A stretch of DNA of 35,151 nt from Limisphaerales bacterium (lineage in GTDB: Bacteria; Verrucomicrobiota; Verrucomicrobiia; Limisphaerales; UBA11358), in contig DAIDJC010000004.1 of the NCBI GenBank assembly GCA_027451565.1, positions 1 to 35,151 of the forward strand, given 5' to 3'. This document shows positions 8,669-15,839 of this stretch, one piece after another. Under the pieces are notes generated by a model. It had not been told where the DNA came from, did not search any database, and worked only from the letters and a program-made list of their open reading frames with translations. Every line of letters starts with the position of its first letter. Position 1 is the stretch's first letter. Made by a program: the position numbers and the translations under genes.

Positions 8669-9621
8669 TTTCGTCCGCGATGCTCCTCATAGGCGCTGAT
8701 AATGCGCTGCACAAGCGGGTGGCGGACCACATCCCGCCGGGTGAATTCCACGATGGCAATCCCTTCAGTAGCCCGGAGCGCCCTGTGTGCTTCCGCCAGG
8801 CCGGAGGATTTTTGCGGTGGAAGGTCCACCTGGGTTTCGTCCCCTGTGATGACTGCCTTGGAACCATTGCCCAGCCTGGTGAGAAACATCAGCATTTGTT
8901 CCGTGGTGGAATTCTGGGCCTCGTCAAGAATGATAAAGGCATTGTTAAGAGTCCGGCCCCGCATATAGGCCAGAGGGGCAATTTCGATGGACCCGCGCTC
9001 CATTAATTTTTGGATTTCCTCGGCAGGCTGCATGTCTTGCAGCGCATCGTGGAGCGGGCGCAGGTAGGGGGTGATTTTTTCCTGCAAATCGCCCGGCAAA
9101 AACCCGAGCGCCTCGCCCGCTTCCACGGCTGGCCGGGTGAGAATGATGCGGGAGACCGAGCCATGTTTCAGAGATGCCAGGGCCATGGCCACTGCCAGAT
9201 AGGTTTTGCCTGTGCCAGCCGGTCCGATGCCAAAGGTGATGTCATGTTTTCGAATGGCTTCCAGGTACTTTTTCTGGCCCATGGTCCGGGCGATAACGCC
9301 GGGCCTGCGTTCGTGGGTATGCACCCGGTCGCTGACCATTTGCTCCAAAATGGAGGCTCCCTCCTCCTTGACAATGTTCAAGGCATGGCTGAAATCACGA
9401 TTTTTGACCGGGGTGCCGGACCGGAGCAGGTCTTGCAAGGAAGAGAAAAGCTGTTTGGCCTTTTCAACGGCGTCCTTGGGCCCCTCCAGCCGAATCCAGC
9501 CATCGCGGGTGGTGGTTTTGACCCCCAACTCGTCCTCAAGCAGTTGGAGGTTGCGTGGGTCATGGTTGAACAACTGCTGCGCAAATCGTCCGTTTTCAAA
9601 ATGAAGTGTTTCAGCGGCCAC
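8665..9621 (-). CDS. phoH: PhoH-like ATPase (YbeZ type)
   Basis: A P-loop ATPase of the PhoH/YbeZ family, thought to act with YbeY in RNA metabolism. The 318-residue length is typical. An N-terminal KH-like region (about 1-65) precedes Walker A GPAGTGKT (133-140), Walker B IILDEAQN (about 228-235) and GDETQVDLP. The TRRDVVRHPLVQRII ending is also characteristic. The start appears to be GTG (VAAETLHFENGRF), with no in-frame ATG close by. It overlaps ybeY by 4 bp and lies 39 bp after the HIT gene. A short GC-rich hairpin followed by TTT lies in that gap and may weakly attenuate. Confidence 0.93.
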   Translation of the reverse strand: MAAETLHFENGRFAQQLFNHDPRNLQLLEDELGVKTTTRDGWIRLEGPKDAVEKAKQLFSSLQDLLRSGTPVKNRDFSHALNIVKEEGASILEQMVSDRVHTHERRPGVIARTMGQKKYLEAIRKHDITFGIGPAGTGKTYLAVAMALASLKHGSVSRIILTRPAVEAGEALGFLPGDLQEKITPYLRPLHDALQDMQPAEEIQKLMERGSIEIAPLAYMRGRTLNNAFIILDEAQNSTTEQMLMFLTRLGNGSKAVITGDETQVDLPPQKSSGLAEAHRALRATEGIAIVEFTRRDVVRHPLVQRIISAYEEHRGRK

Positions 9622-9660
9622 AATTATGAAACGCCCGGGGGCGGAAAAAGGTTGTTGGAT

Positions 9661-10155
9661 TTATTCAATCGAGCGGGCCAGTTCCGCGCGCAGTTTGGCG
9701 GCAATATCCTTCATGGCTTCCGGCACCACGCCGGTCCTGGCCAGCACAGGCATGAAATTGGTGTCTCCCGTCCAGCGGGGAACAATATGCACGTGCAAGT
9801 GATCCTGAATGCCAGCTCCGGCCACCTTGCCCAGGTTTATGCCCACATTAAAGCCATCCGGTTTCATGGTATGCGTCAGGGCGTTGATGCAACGCCGCGC
9901 CAGTTTCCAGAGATCCGTCATTTCCTCAAGGGTGAGGCCGTTCAAGTCGGCCACTTCCTTGTAGGGCACCACCATGAGATGGCCGCCGTTATAGGGATAA
10001 CGGTTCAAAAGAGCAAAGCAGGAGCGATCCCGGGCAATCACATAATTGGCTTCATCGTCCAAGTCCTGGGCGATCCGGCCAAATATGCCCTGCTTGTTTT
10101 CTGGTTTGGGCGAAAGGATGTATTCGATCCGCCACGGGGCATGCAAACATTCCAT
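9661..10155 (-). CDS. HIT-family nucleotide phosphorylase/hydrolase (Ap4A phosphorylase-like)
   Basis: A 164-residue cytoplasmic HIT protein with the active-site triad HLHVHIVP (H119, H121, H123; H121 would be the nucleophile). The opening APWRIEYI resembles the APWRMEYI of diadenosine-tetraphosphate phosphorylase-type HIT proteins, so a role in Ap4A turnover is the best guess. The GGHLMVVPY stretch (57-65) is the usual second HIT signature. Start ATG without a Shine-Dalgarno sequence. It sits between lpxB (113 bp gap) and phoH on the same strand. Confidence 0.88.
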   Translation of the reverse strand: MECLHAPWRIEYILSPKPENKQGIFGRIAQDLDDEANYVIARDRSCFALLNRYPYNGGHLMVVPYKEVADLNGLTLEEMTDLWKLARRCINALTHTMKPDGFNVGINLGKVAGAGIQDHLHVHIVPRWTGDTNFMPVLARTGVVPEAMKDIAAKLRAELARSIE

Positions 10156-10268
10156 GACAGCAAGTTAAGAGTAGCCATGAAGAAGGAAAGCAGGAAAACA
10201 CGGTTGAAATGCCCAAGCCCCTGCTGCGCGGTCCTTTTATGGGGGCAGGAACGAATCCTGGAGGGTCA

Positions 10269-11456
10269 TTAAGGTTTGTCGCTGGAGGGGTCTGAGTCTG
10301 GAAACAGGCCGATGATGGCTTCGGCTGCGCGGTTGCACGCCCCGGGAGTGCCCAGTCCAGCCATGATTTTTTGTAATTCCGTCCTCATGGCGCTTCGCGC
10401 GGCCTGGTTTTGAAGCAAGGCCGCAGTTGCGCGGGCCAGATTTTCAGGGGTGGCATTTTGCTGGATGAACTCAGGGAAAACCATGCGGCCTGCCAGGAGG
10501 TTGGGCATGGTGAGGGAATTCACGGTGATGATGCGTCGGCCAATCTCATAGGTCAGCCATGATGTCTTATACAGGGTTACCGTGGGCAACCCATGCAGTG
10601 CGCATTCCAGGGTGACCGTTCCGGTGGATGCCAGGGCCACGTCGGCCCGGGTCATGGCTTCCGCCAAGCCTCCGCATTGAAAAATGGCTTGGCCTCCGAA
10701 AGTTTTAGCCAGGGCGAGCAGGTGGTCGTTGGGCAGCACCATCCGCGCCGTGGCAGATGGAAAAGCAACGCGCAGCTTTTGAATGGCTTGAAGCAGGATG
10801 GGAACATGGCGCTTTAATTCTCCCCGGCGGCTTCCAGGCAGGAGCAGGATTTCCGGAGCCGAAGGGATGATGGCCCGGGATGAGTCATGGGGATTGGGAG
10901 CCGTTTGCACGGCAACCCGGTCCAGCATGGGATGTCCGACAAACACCACCCTCAAACCGGGAGCATGAGATGCGTACCAGGCCTTTTCAAAGGGAAAAAT
11001 ACTCAGCAAAAGATCATGGTCTTTTTCCATTTGCAGGGCCCGCTTGGGGCGGGAAGCCCATACCTGGGGTGAGACAAACTGGATAATCCTGGGATTCCAA
11101 CCGCCGCCGGATGGTTTTTTTCCGGTTAATTTGGAAATGGCGCGGGCGAACCTAAGATTGAATCCGCCATAATCAACGCCGATGATGGCGTCTGGTTTTT
11201 GGGTTTGGGCGAGTCGAACCAGGTTCAGGAAATGGCGTCTAAACGTGGGATAATGGCGGAGGACATCCGTAAGTCCGGTGACGGCGAGGTGGGTGAGGTC
11301 CAAAACCGTTTCAACACCTGAGGCGGCCATTTTGGGCCCGCCAATCCCGAAAAATGTGGCGTTTGGAAGTCTCTGGCGCAGGGCCAGAACCAGTTCCGAT
11401 GCAAGTTGATCGCCGCTCGGTTCCCCGGCGATCAGCATGAATTTCAAGGGTTTCAT
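10269..11456 (-). CDS. lpxB: Lipid-A-disaccharide synthase
   Basis: LpxB joins UDP-2,3-diacylglucosamine and lipid X to form the lipid A disaccharide at the inner membrane. This shows an outer membrane with lipid A. The 395-residue protein carries AGEPSGDQLASELV near the N-terminus, FFGIGGPKM, VTGLTDVLRHYP, GVDYGGFNLRFA, FVSPQVWASRPKR and LLLPGSRRGELKRHVPILL, all family signatures. The ATG at 11456 is preferred because it puts the GEPSGD motif at the normal distance from the start and leaves a 25 bp gap after the upstream gene. A TTG at 11516 would add 20 residues and overlap that gene. Confidence 0.95.
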   Translation of the reverse strand: MKPLKFMLIAGEPSGDQLASELVLALRQRLPNATFFGIGGPKMAASGVETVLDLTHLAVTGLTDVLRHYPTFRRHFLNLVRLAQTQKPDAIIGVDYGGFNLRFARAISKLTGKKPSGGGWNPRIIQFVSPQVWASRPKRALQMEKDHDLLLSIFPFEKAWYASHAPGLRVVFVGHPMLDRVAVQTAPNPHDSSRAIIPSAPEILLLPGSRRGELKRHVPILLQAIQKLRVAFPSATARMVLPNDHLLALAKTFGGQAIFQCGGLAEAMTRADVALASTGTVTLECALHGLPTVTLYKTSWLTYEIGRRIITVNSLTMPNLLAGRMVFPEFIQQNATPENLARATAALLQNQAARSAMRTELQKIMAGLGTPGACNRAAEAIIGLFPDSDPSSDKP

Positions 11457-11481
11457 GATCGGGCTGATGAGCCGCCCATCC

Positions 11482-12513
11482 TCACTGGATGGCTTGAATC
11501 TGGCGGGTGATTTCAAAAGCCAGGTCCAGGGCCTGCTTGGCTTGTTCGCCGCTGACGACAGGGGTTTGCCTTCGGCGCACGCATTCTATAAAACTTTGCA
11601 ATTCCAATTTCAAAGGCTCGTCTTTCGTTATGGGCACAGGTTCACGGACAATTTTGCGCCCGGCAAACTCGCTGACAATGGCCGAGTCCTTGCCAAATCC
11701 GAGTTTGGCCGCAAGGACTTTTTTGAGAAGGGAACTGGTTTCTTCGCCATCCCGGGCCACGCGGTAAATGAATCCTTCCTGCACCCGATAGTCCAGGGAG
11801 ATGTAACAGGGATCGTTTGGTCCGCTGAATACGCGGATTTTGCGCATGCGTTCCGGACTGATGCGGCTGGCGGTGAGGTTGGCCACGCTGCCGTTGGCAA
11901 AACGAAGGCGCACGTTGGCGATGTCCTCGCTCCGGCTTAGGACGGGGATTCCGGTGGCATCCACATGGGTAACCGGGGATTGCACGATTGCCAGCACCAC
12001 GTCGAGGTCGTGAATCATGAGGTCCAGCACCACGCCAATGTCCACGGATCTGGAGGAATAGGGCGAAAGACGATGGCACTCGATGAATTTGGGCTGCGTG
12101 GCAATTTCTTTGAGCACCGTAAAAACCGGGTTGAATCGTTCCACATGTCCGACTTGAAGCACGCAATGATGGCGCTGGGCAAGGGTGATCAACTGCCCGG
12201 CTTGGGCAGGATCATCCGTCATTGGCTTTTCCACCAGCACATGCTTTCCAGCCAGGAGCAGTGATTCTGCCATGGAAAAATGGGTGGAGGTGGGGGTGAC
12301 AATGCTAAAGGCATCACTGATCTTGGAAGCCTCCTCAAGACTTGAAAAAGCTCGTGTTTGGAACTTTTCGGCGATTTTGCGGGCGGTGTCGGCATGGATG
12401 TCGTACAAACCGGTTAATTCCACCTCGCCCGCTTTTTGCATTTCGGTGTAAATGCGGACGTGATGCTGGCCCAACGATCCGGTTCCCAAAACTGCCACTT
12501 TAATCTTTCCCAT
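11482..12513 (-). CDS. Gfo/Idh/MocA-family NAD(P)-dependent sugar dehydrogenase, lpxB-linked
   Basis: A 343-residue cytoplasmic oxidoreductase. The Rossmann domain opens with VAVLGTGSLGQHHVR, and the EKP motif (HVLVEKPMTDD) is present. The C-terminal half has the beta-sheet domain (NGSVANLTASRISPERMRKIRVFSG). Its place directly upstream of lpxB suggests a substrate in lipid A synthesis. GnnA, which oxidises the 3-OH of UDP-GlcNAc before transamination by GnnB, belongs to this superfamily and is often lpx-linked. No transaminase is visible here. The ATG at 12513 is preferred over a TTG at 12534 because MGKIKVAVLG is the normal opening. It is probably the first gene of the cluster, divergent from plsY. 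Confidence 0.85.
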   Translation of the reverse strand: MGKIKVAVLGTGSLGQHHVRIYTEMQKAGEVELTGLYDIHADTARKIAEKFQTRAFSSLEEASKISDAFSIVTPTSTHFSMAESLLLAGKHVLVEKPMTDDPAQAGQLITLAQRHHCVLQVGHVERFNPVFTVLKEIATQPKFIECHRLSPYSSRSVDIGVVLDLMIHDLDVVLAIVQSPVTHVDATGIPVLSRSEDIANVRLRFANGSVANLTASRISPERMRKIRVFSGPNDPCYISLDYRVQEGFIYRVARDGEETSSLLKKVLAAKLGFGKDSAIVSEFAGRKIVREPVPITKDEPLKLELQSFIECVRRRQTPVVSGEQAKQALDLAFEITRQIQAIQ

Positions 12514-12620
12514 GCCAAAGGATAGGGTTCCCAATCAAAGCTTCAAAGGGCAAATTCAAGGAGCAGCTCACTTGAAAATAGACCTTTTAACCCATGGCTC
12601 AAGGTTATTAGACTCTGGGT

Positions 12621-13262
12621 GTGCCTGTGAATTTGCAATTTGTACCGTTGATATTGGCAGCCTATTTCCTCGGGTCCATCCCTTTTGGGGTCCTCATGGC
12701 CCGGGCTCGCGGTGTGGACCTTCGCAAGCAAGGCAGTGGAAACATAGGAGCCACCAATGCCATGCGGGTTTTGGGCAAACCGGCCGGTTTGTCGGTTTTA
12801 TTTTTGGATGCGCTCAAGGGTTATGCAGCCGTGCATTGGTTGCCAGAGCTTAACCAAGCGCTGGAGCCGGGTCATGGTGCGGTTCCAGAATGGGTGCCGT
12901 TGCTGGCCGGGATTGCCGCTGTTTTGGGCCATAATTACACCATTTGGCTGCGTTTCCATGGCGGCAAGGGAATTGCCACCACCGCAGGGGTTTATGCCGC
13001 TCTGGCGCCTTGGCCTTTGCTGCTGGCTGTTGGCGTCTTTGTCGTCATGGTGGCTCTCACGCGCTACGTGTCCCTGGGATCCATCGCTGCGGCTGTGGCT
13101 TTGCCCTTGGCGGTTTGTTTGATGTGCCCGGGGAATCCATCCCTGAAGTGGGTGACAATAGCCTTGGGAGTCATGGCTGTGGTCAAGCATCGCTCCAATC
13201 TTAAGCGGTTGCTCGCTGGAACGGAAAACCGCCTGGGTCAGAAAAAGACGGGAAGCTCATAA
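12621..13262 (+). CDS. plsY: Glycerol-3-phosphate acyltransferase PlsY
   Basis: Inner-membrane enzyme that transfers the acyl group from acyl-phosphate to glycerol-3-phosphate, the first step of phospholipid synthesis. The 213-residue protein is highly hydrophobic and has the family loops FLGSIPFGVLMA, GSGNIGATNAMRVLGK (about 39-54), a DALKG segment and HGGKGIATT (about 113-121). The start is GTG, with no Shine-Dalgarno sequence. gpsA begins 3 bp after its stop, so the two form an operon that makes and uses glycerol-3-phosphate. Confidence 0.95.
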   Translation: MPVNLQFVPLILAAYFLGSIPFGVLMARARGVDLRKQGSGNIGATNAMRVLGKPAGLSVLFLDALKGYAAVHWLPELNQALEPGHGAVPEWVPLLAGIAAVLGHNYTIWLRFHGGKGIATTAGVYAALAPWPLLLAVGVFVVMVALTRYVSLGSIAAAVALPLAVCLMCPGNPSLKWVTIALGVMAVVKHRSNLKRLLAGTENRLGQKKTGSS

Positions 13263-13265
13263 TTC

Positions 13266-14249
13266 ATGAAAATAACGGTTCTTGGAGCAGGTGCCTGGGG
13301 CACAGCACTGGCACATTTGTTATGCGAGGGTGTCAACGAGGTGACGCTTTGGGGCCATGACGCCTCCCGTCTTCAGGCCATCGCGCAAAGCCGATCCAAT
13401 CATCTTTATCTGCCTGGCATTCAACTTTCCTCCAAATTAATTTGTGAACCGGATTTGGCACTTGCACTGAACAGCCCGGATGTGGTCGTCATGGCGGTCC
13501 CTTCCAAGGTGTTCCGTTCTTTGGCTGGAGAGCTTGGCGCCTTCCAGGGCATTGTGGTGAGTGCCACCAAAGGAATTGAAGCAGGGACTGGACTGACCAT
13601 GTGCGGCATTTTGGCAGAATGCGCGCCAGGCGCCAAACCAGCAGCCTTGTCCGGGCCTACCTTGGCCTTGGAGGTGGCTTCTGGAGTGCCCAGCGCTATC
13701 ACGGTTGCTAGCGGCCAGGCTGATGTGGCCACTTTTGTCCAACAGCTTTTCCACCGGCCAAGGTTCAGGGTGTACACGAGCACGGACCTCAAGGGGGTGG
13801 AAATGGGTGGCGCGCTCAAAAATGTGATCGCCATCGCCGCAGGCGTTTGTGACGGTCTGGGTTTTGGGGATAATTCCAAGGCAGCCCTGGTCACGCGCGG
13901 TTTGGCAGAAATGCGGCGGCTGGGCGTGGCAGTCGGTTCGCGCCATGAAACCTATACCGGATTGAGCGGCTTGGGTGACCTCATGGTCACGTGCTTTTCC
14001 AGACACAGCCGCAACCGCTCCTTTGGGGAACAGATTGGTCGCGGAAAAACCGTTTCGGAGATACTGAGCGTTTCCAAGTCGGTGGTGGAGGGGTATCCCA
14101 CCGCCGCATCGGCCCATGAACTGACTGTCCGCCTGGGGGTGGATGCGCCCATATTGACGGAAATCAAGGCCCTATTGTATGAAGGTAAAAATCCCGCCCT
14201 GGTGCTGGAGCATTTGACCGCCCGGGATTCCAAAGCGGAATCGCCTTGA
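13266..14249 (+). CDS. gpsA: Glycerol-3-phosphate dehydrogenase [NAD(P)+]
   Basis: Reduces dihydroxyacetone phosphate to sn-glycerol-3-phosphate, the substrate of PlsY encoded just upstream. The 327-residue protein opens with the dinucleotide-binding GAGAWGTALA (7-16) and has SATKGIEAGTG, then GVEMGGALKNVIAIAAG with the catalytic Lys, and GDNSKAALVTRGLAEM. Cytoplasmic. The gene ends 18 bp before the end of the convergent M50 peptidase gene, with no terminator hairpin between them. Confidence 0.96.
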   Translation: MKITVLGAGAWGTALAHLLCEGVNEVTLWGHDASRLQAIAQSRSNHLYLPGIQLSSKLICEPDLALALNSPDVVVMAVPSKVFRSLAGELGAFQGIVVSATKGIEAGTGLTMCGILAECAPGAKPAALSGPTLALEVASGVPSAITVASGQADVATFVQQLFHRPRFRVYTSTDLKGVEMGGALKNVIAIAAGVCDGLGFGDNSKAALVTRGLAEMRRLGVAVGSRHETYTGLSGLGDLMVTCFSRHSRNRSFGEQIGRGKTVSEILSVSKSVVEGYPTAASAHELTVRLGVDAPILTEIKALLYEGKNPALVLEHLTARDSKAESP

Positions 14250-14267
14250 AATCCACAATCAAAAAAT

Positions 14268-15191
14268 TTACGGACTGGAGAAAATCACCGGCGGGATGGG
14301 GGCCTGCCGCCATGCGGGCAGTGGACTGTGATTGCCACATTCCAGGCATTGCATGGTGTTGAAAGGGATATTGCAAGCCGGGCAGGCGCCCTGCGAGGCA
14401 AAGGGATCCAGGTTCGAGTGGCATTGCGGACAGCGCCACACATTACCGATCACCGGGGCTGCCTTGCAAAATGGACAGTGGCAATCCTCCCGGCGAGGCA
14501 ATTGATCGCGGGACTTCAGTATGCCGGACTGTTTAAATCCCTGCCAGCACTGTATGAGGACGAATATCATTAAAGTCCCCAGCCAAAGCAATTGATGTTG
14601 GATTGCGTAATAGACAATAAGACAAGTCCCTGCGAAACCAATAAGCGAGGCAACCCTCAAGCTGTTGGCTTTGCCCATGAAAAACCACAGGATGGAGCGC
14701 AGGATTTGACCTCCATCCAGCGGGTAAATGGGTAACATGTTAAAAGCCAACAGGGTAATGTTTATGTAATAGATGACATGAACCCAGGTAAAGAGGTTGG
14801 GATAAGAATAGGACCAACCCAGGTGATTGCTGAAAGAGACCACCAAGGCGAGTAAAGGGGCAAGGATGACGTTCACCATCGGGCCAGCGGCGATGCTCCA
14901 AAGCTGTGCCCCGGGACGCGGGGGAGGAGATACATAAGCCACACCGCCCATGGGCCACAGGACAATGTCGTGGGTTTGTCCTCCGGTTTGGCGGCAGGCC
15001 AGTTGATGGCCAAATTCGTGAAGCAGGACAATAAAGAACAGCGCCAGCACCTCCATGATATTCCATCCGATTGAATTATATTCGCGCGGCAAACTGGCAA
15101 GGACAAAAAAGGCCAGGAACCATGTCCAATGCAAATAGACGGAAATGCCAAACAACCGAAAAATGCGCAGGGCGTAACGTTTTGTGGGCAT
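14268..15191 (-). CDS. M50 (site-2 protease type) membrane metallopeptidase with C-terminal zinc ribbons
   Basis: A 307-residue integral membrane protein. HEFGH (H58, E59, H62) and the distal NMLPIYPLDGGQ (D159) give the zinc site of intramembrane M50 peptidases. GGVAYV and AAGPMVNV are also typical. The last 80 residues hold four CxxC pairs (about C239/242, C254/257, C270/273, C282/285), enough for two zinc ribbons and unusual for the family. There is no PDZ domain. The ATG at 15191 shares its A with the thrH stop (TAATG), implying translational coupling. An upstream GTG in the same frame is less likely. The cleavage substrate is unknown. Confidence 0.87.
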   Translation of the reverse strand: MPTKRYALRIFRLFGISVYLHWTWFLAFFVLASLPREYNSIGWNIMEVLALFFIVLLHEFGHQLACRQTGGQTHDIVLWPMGGVAYVSPPPRPGAQLWSIAAGPMVNVILAPLLALVVSFSNHLGWSYSYPNLFTWVHVIYYINITLLAFNMLPIYPLDGGQILRSILWFFMGKANSLRVASLIGFAGTCLIVYYAIQHQLLWLGTLMIFVLIQCWQGFKQSGILKSRDQLPRREDCHCPFCKAAPVIGNVWRCPQCHSNLDPFASQGACPACNIPFNTMQCLECGNHSPLPAWRQAPIPPVIFSSP

Positions 15192-15793
15192 TATAAAAGT
15201 TCCCGGATTTTGCACAGCAGTTCGGCGTGCGATTCCACTGCTGGCAAACCGGGAAAAGCCTTTTTGACGTTATCCGGGGCATGAATCAAAAAACCATGGT
15301 CTGAGGCAAGCAACATGGCTGTGTCATTGTAGGAATCTCCCGCAGAGAGGACACGGAAATTGAGGGATTTGAGCGCCAGGACCGATTTTTTTTTCTGGTC
15401 CGGCTGGCGCAGCACGTAACCGGAGATGCGCCCCCGGGTCACCTCCAAGCGATGGCAAAACAGCGTGGGCCAGTTCAACTGGCTCATCAACGGTGTGGCA
15501 AATTGCTCGAAGGTGTCTGAAAGGATGATGACGGGAACCCATTCGCGGAGCGTGTTGAGAAAATCCAGGGCGCCGGGCAGGGGACAGAGCGTGCCGATCA
15601 CCTCCTGGATTTGAGTGAGCGTGATGCCATGGCGATCCAGGATTTCAATCCTGTACCGCATCAATTTGTCGTAATCCGGTTCATCCCGCGTGGTGCGGCG
15701 CAATTCAGGGATGCCGGTGCGCTCGGCTACGGCGATCCAGATTTCCGGCGTGAGCACGCCTTCCATGTCCAAAGTCACAAGAGTTTGCTGCAT
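15191..15793 (-). CDS. thrH: ThrH: phosphoserine phosphatase / homoserine phosphotransferase (HAD family)
   Basis: A 200-residue HAD phosphatase of the ThrH type, reported to release serine from phosphoserine and to move phosphate to homoserine. The motif I variant is LDMEGVLTPEIWIAVAE (D9, E11), where ordinary SerB has DxD. Motif II is SDT (92-94), a lysine cluster at 134-136 supplies motif III, and motif IV is GDSYNDTAML (D153, D157). No cap insertion or ACT domain. Cytoplasmic. It lies 46 bp after the TPR gene and its stop overlaps the M50 peptidase start. Confidence 0.92.
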   Translation of the reverse strand: MQQTLVTLDMEGVLTPEIWIAVAERTGIPELRRTTRDEPDYDKLMRYRIEILDRHGITLTQIQEVIGTLCPLPGALDFLNTLREWVPVIILSDTFEQFATPLMSQLNWPTLFCHRLEVTRGRISGYVLRQPDQKKKSVLALKSLNFRVLSAGDSYNDTAMLLASDHGFLIHAPDNVKKAFPGLPAVESHAELLCKIRELL

Positions 15794-15839
15794 GGCGGGA
15801 GTTTTTCAAAAGGCGCGGGGTGTGTCGAGTCTTGCCCGG

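Noticed and set aside
9010..10272. A 420-codon open frame on the plus strand
   Set aside because: It is antisense to the clearly recognised phoH-like and HIT genes and has no family resemblance; high GC at third positions keeps the opposite strand open.
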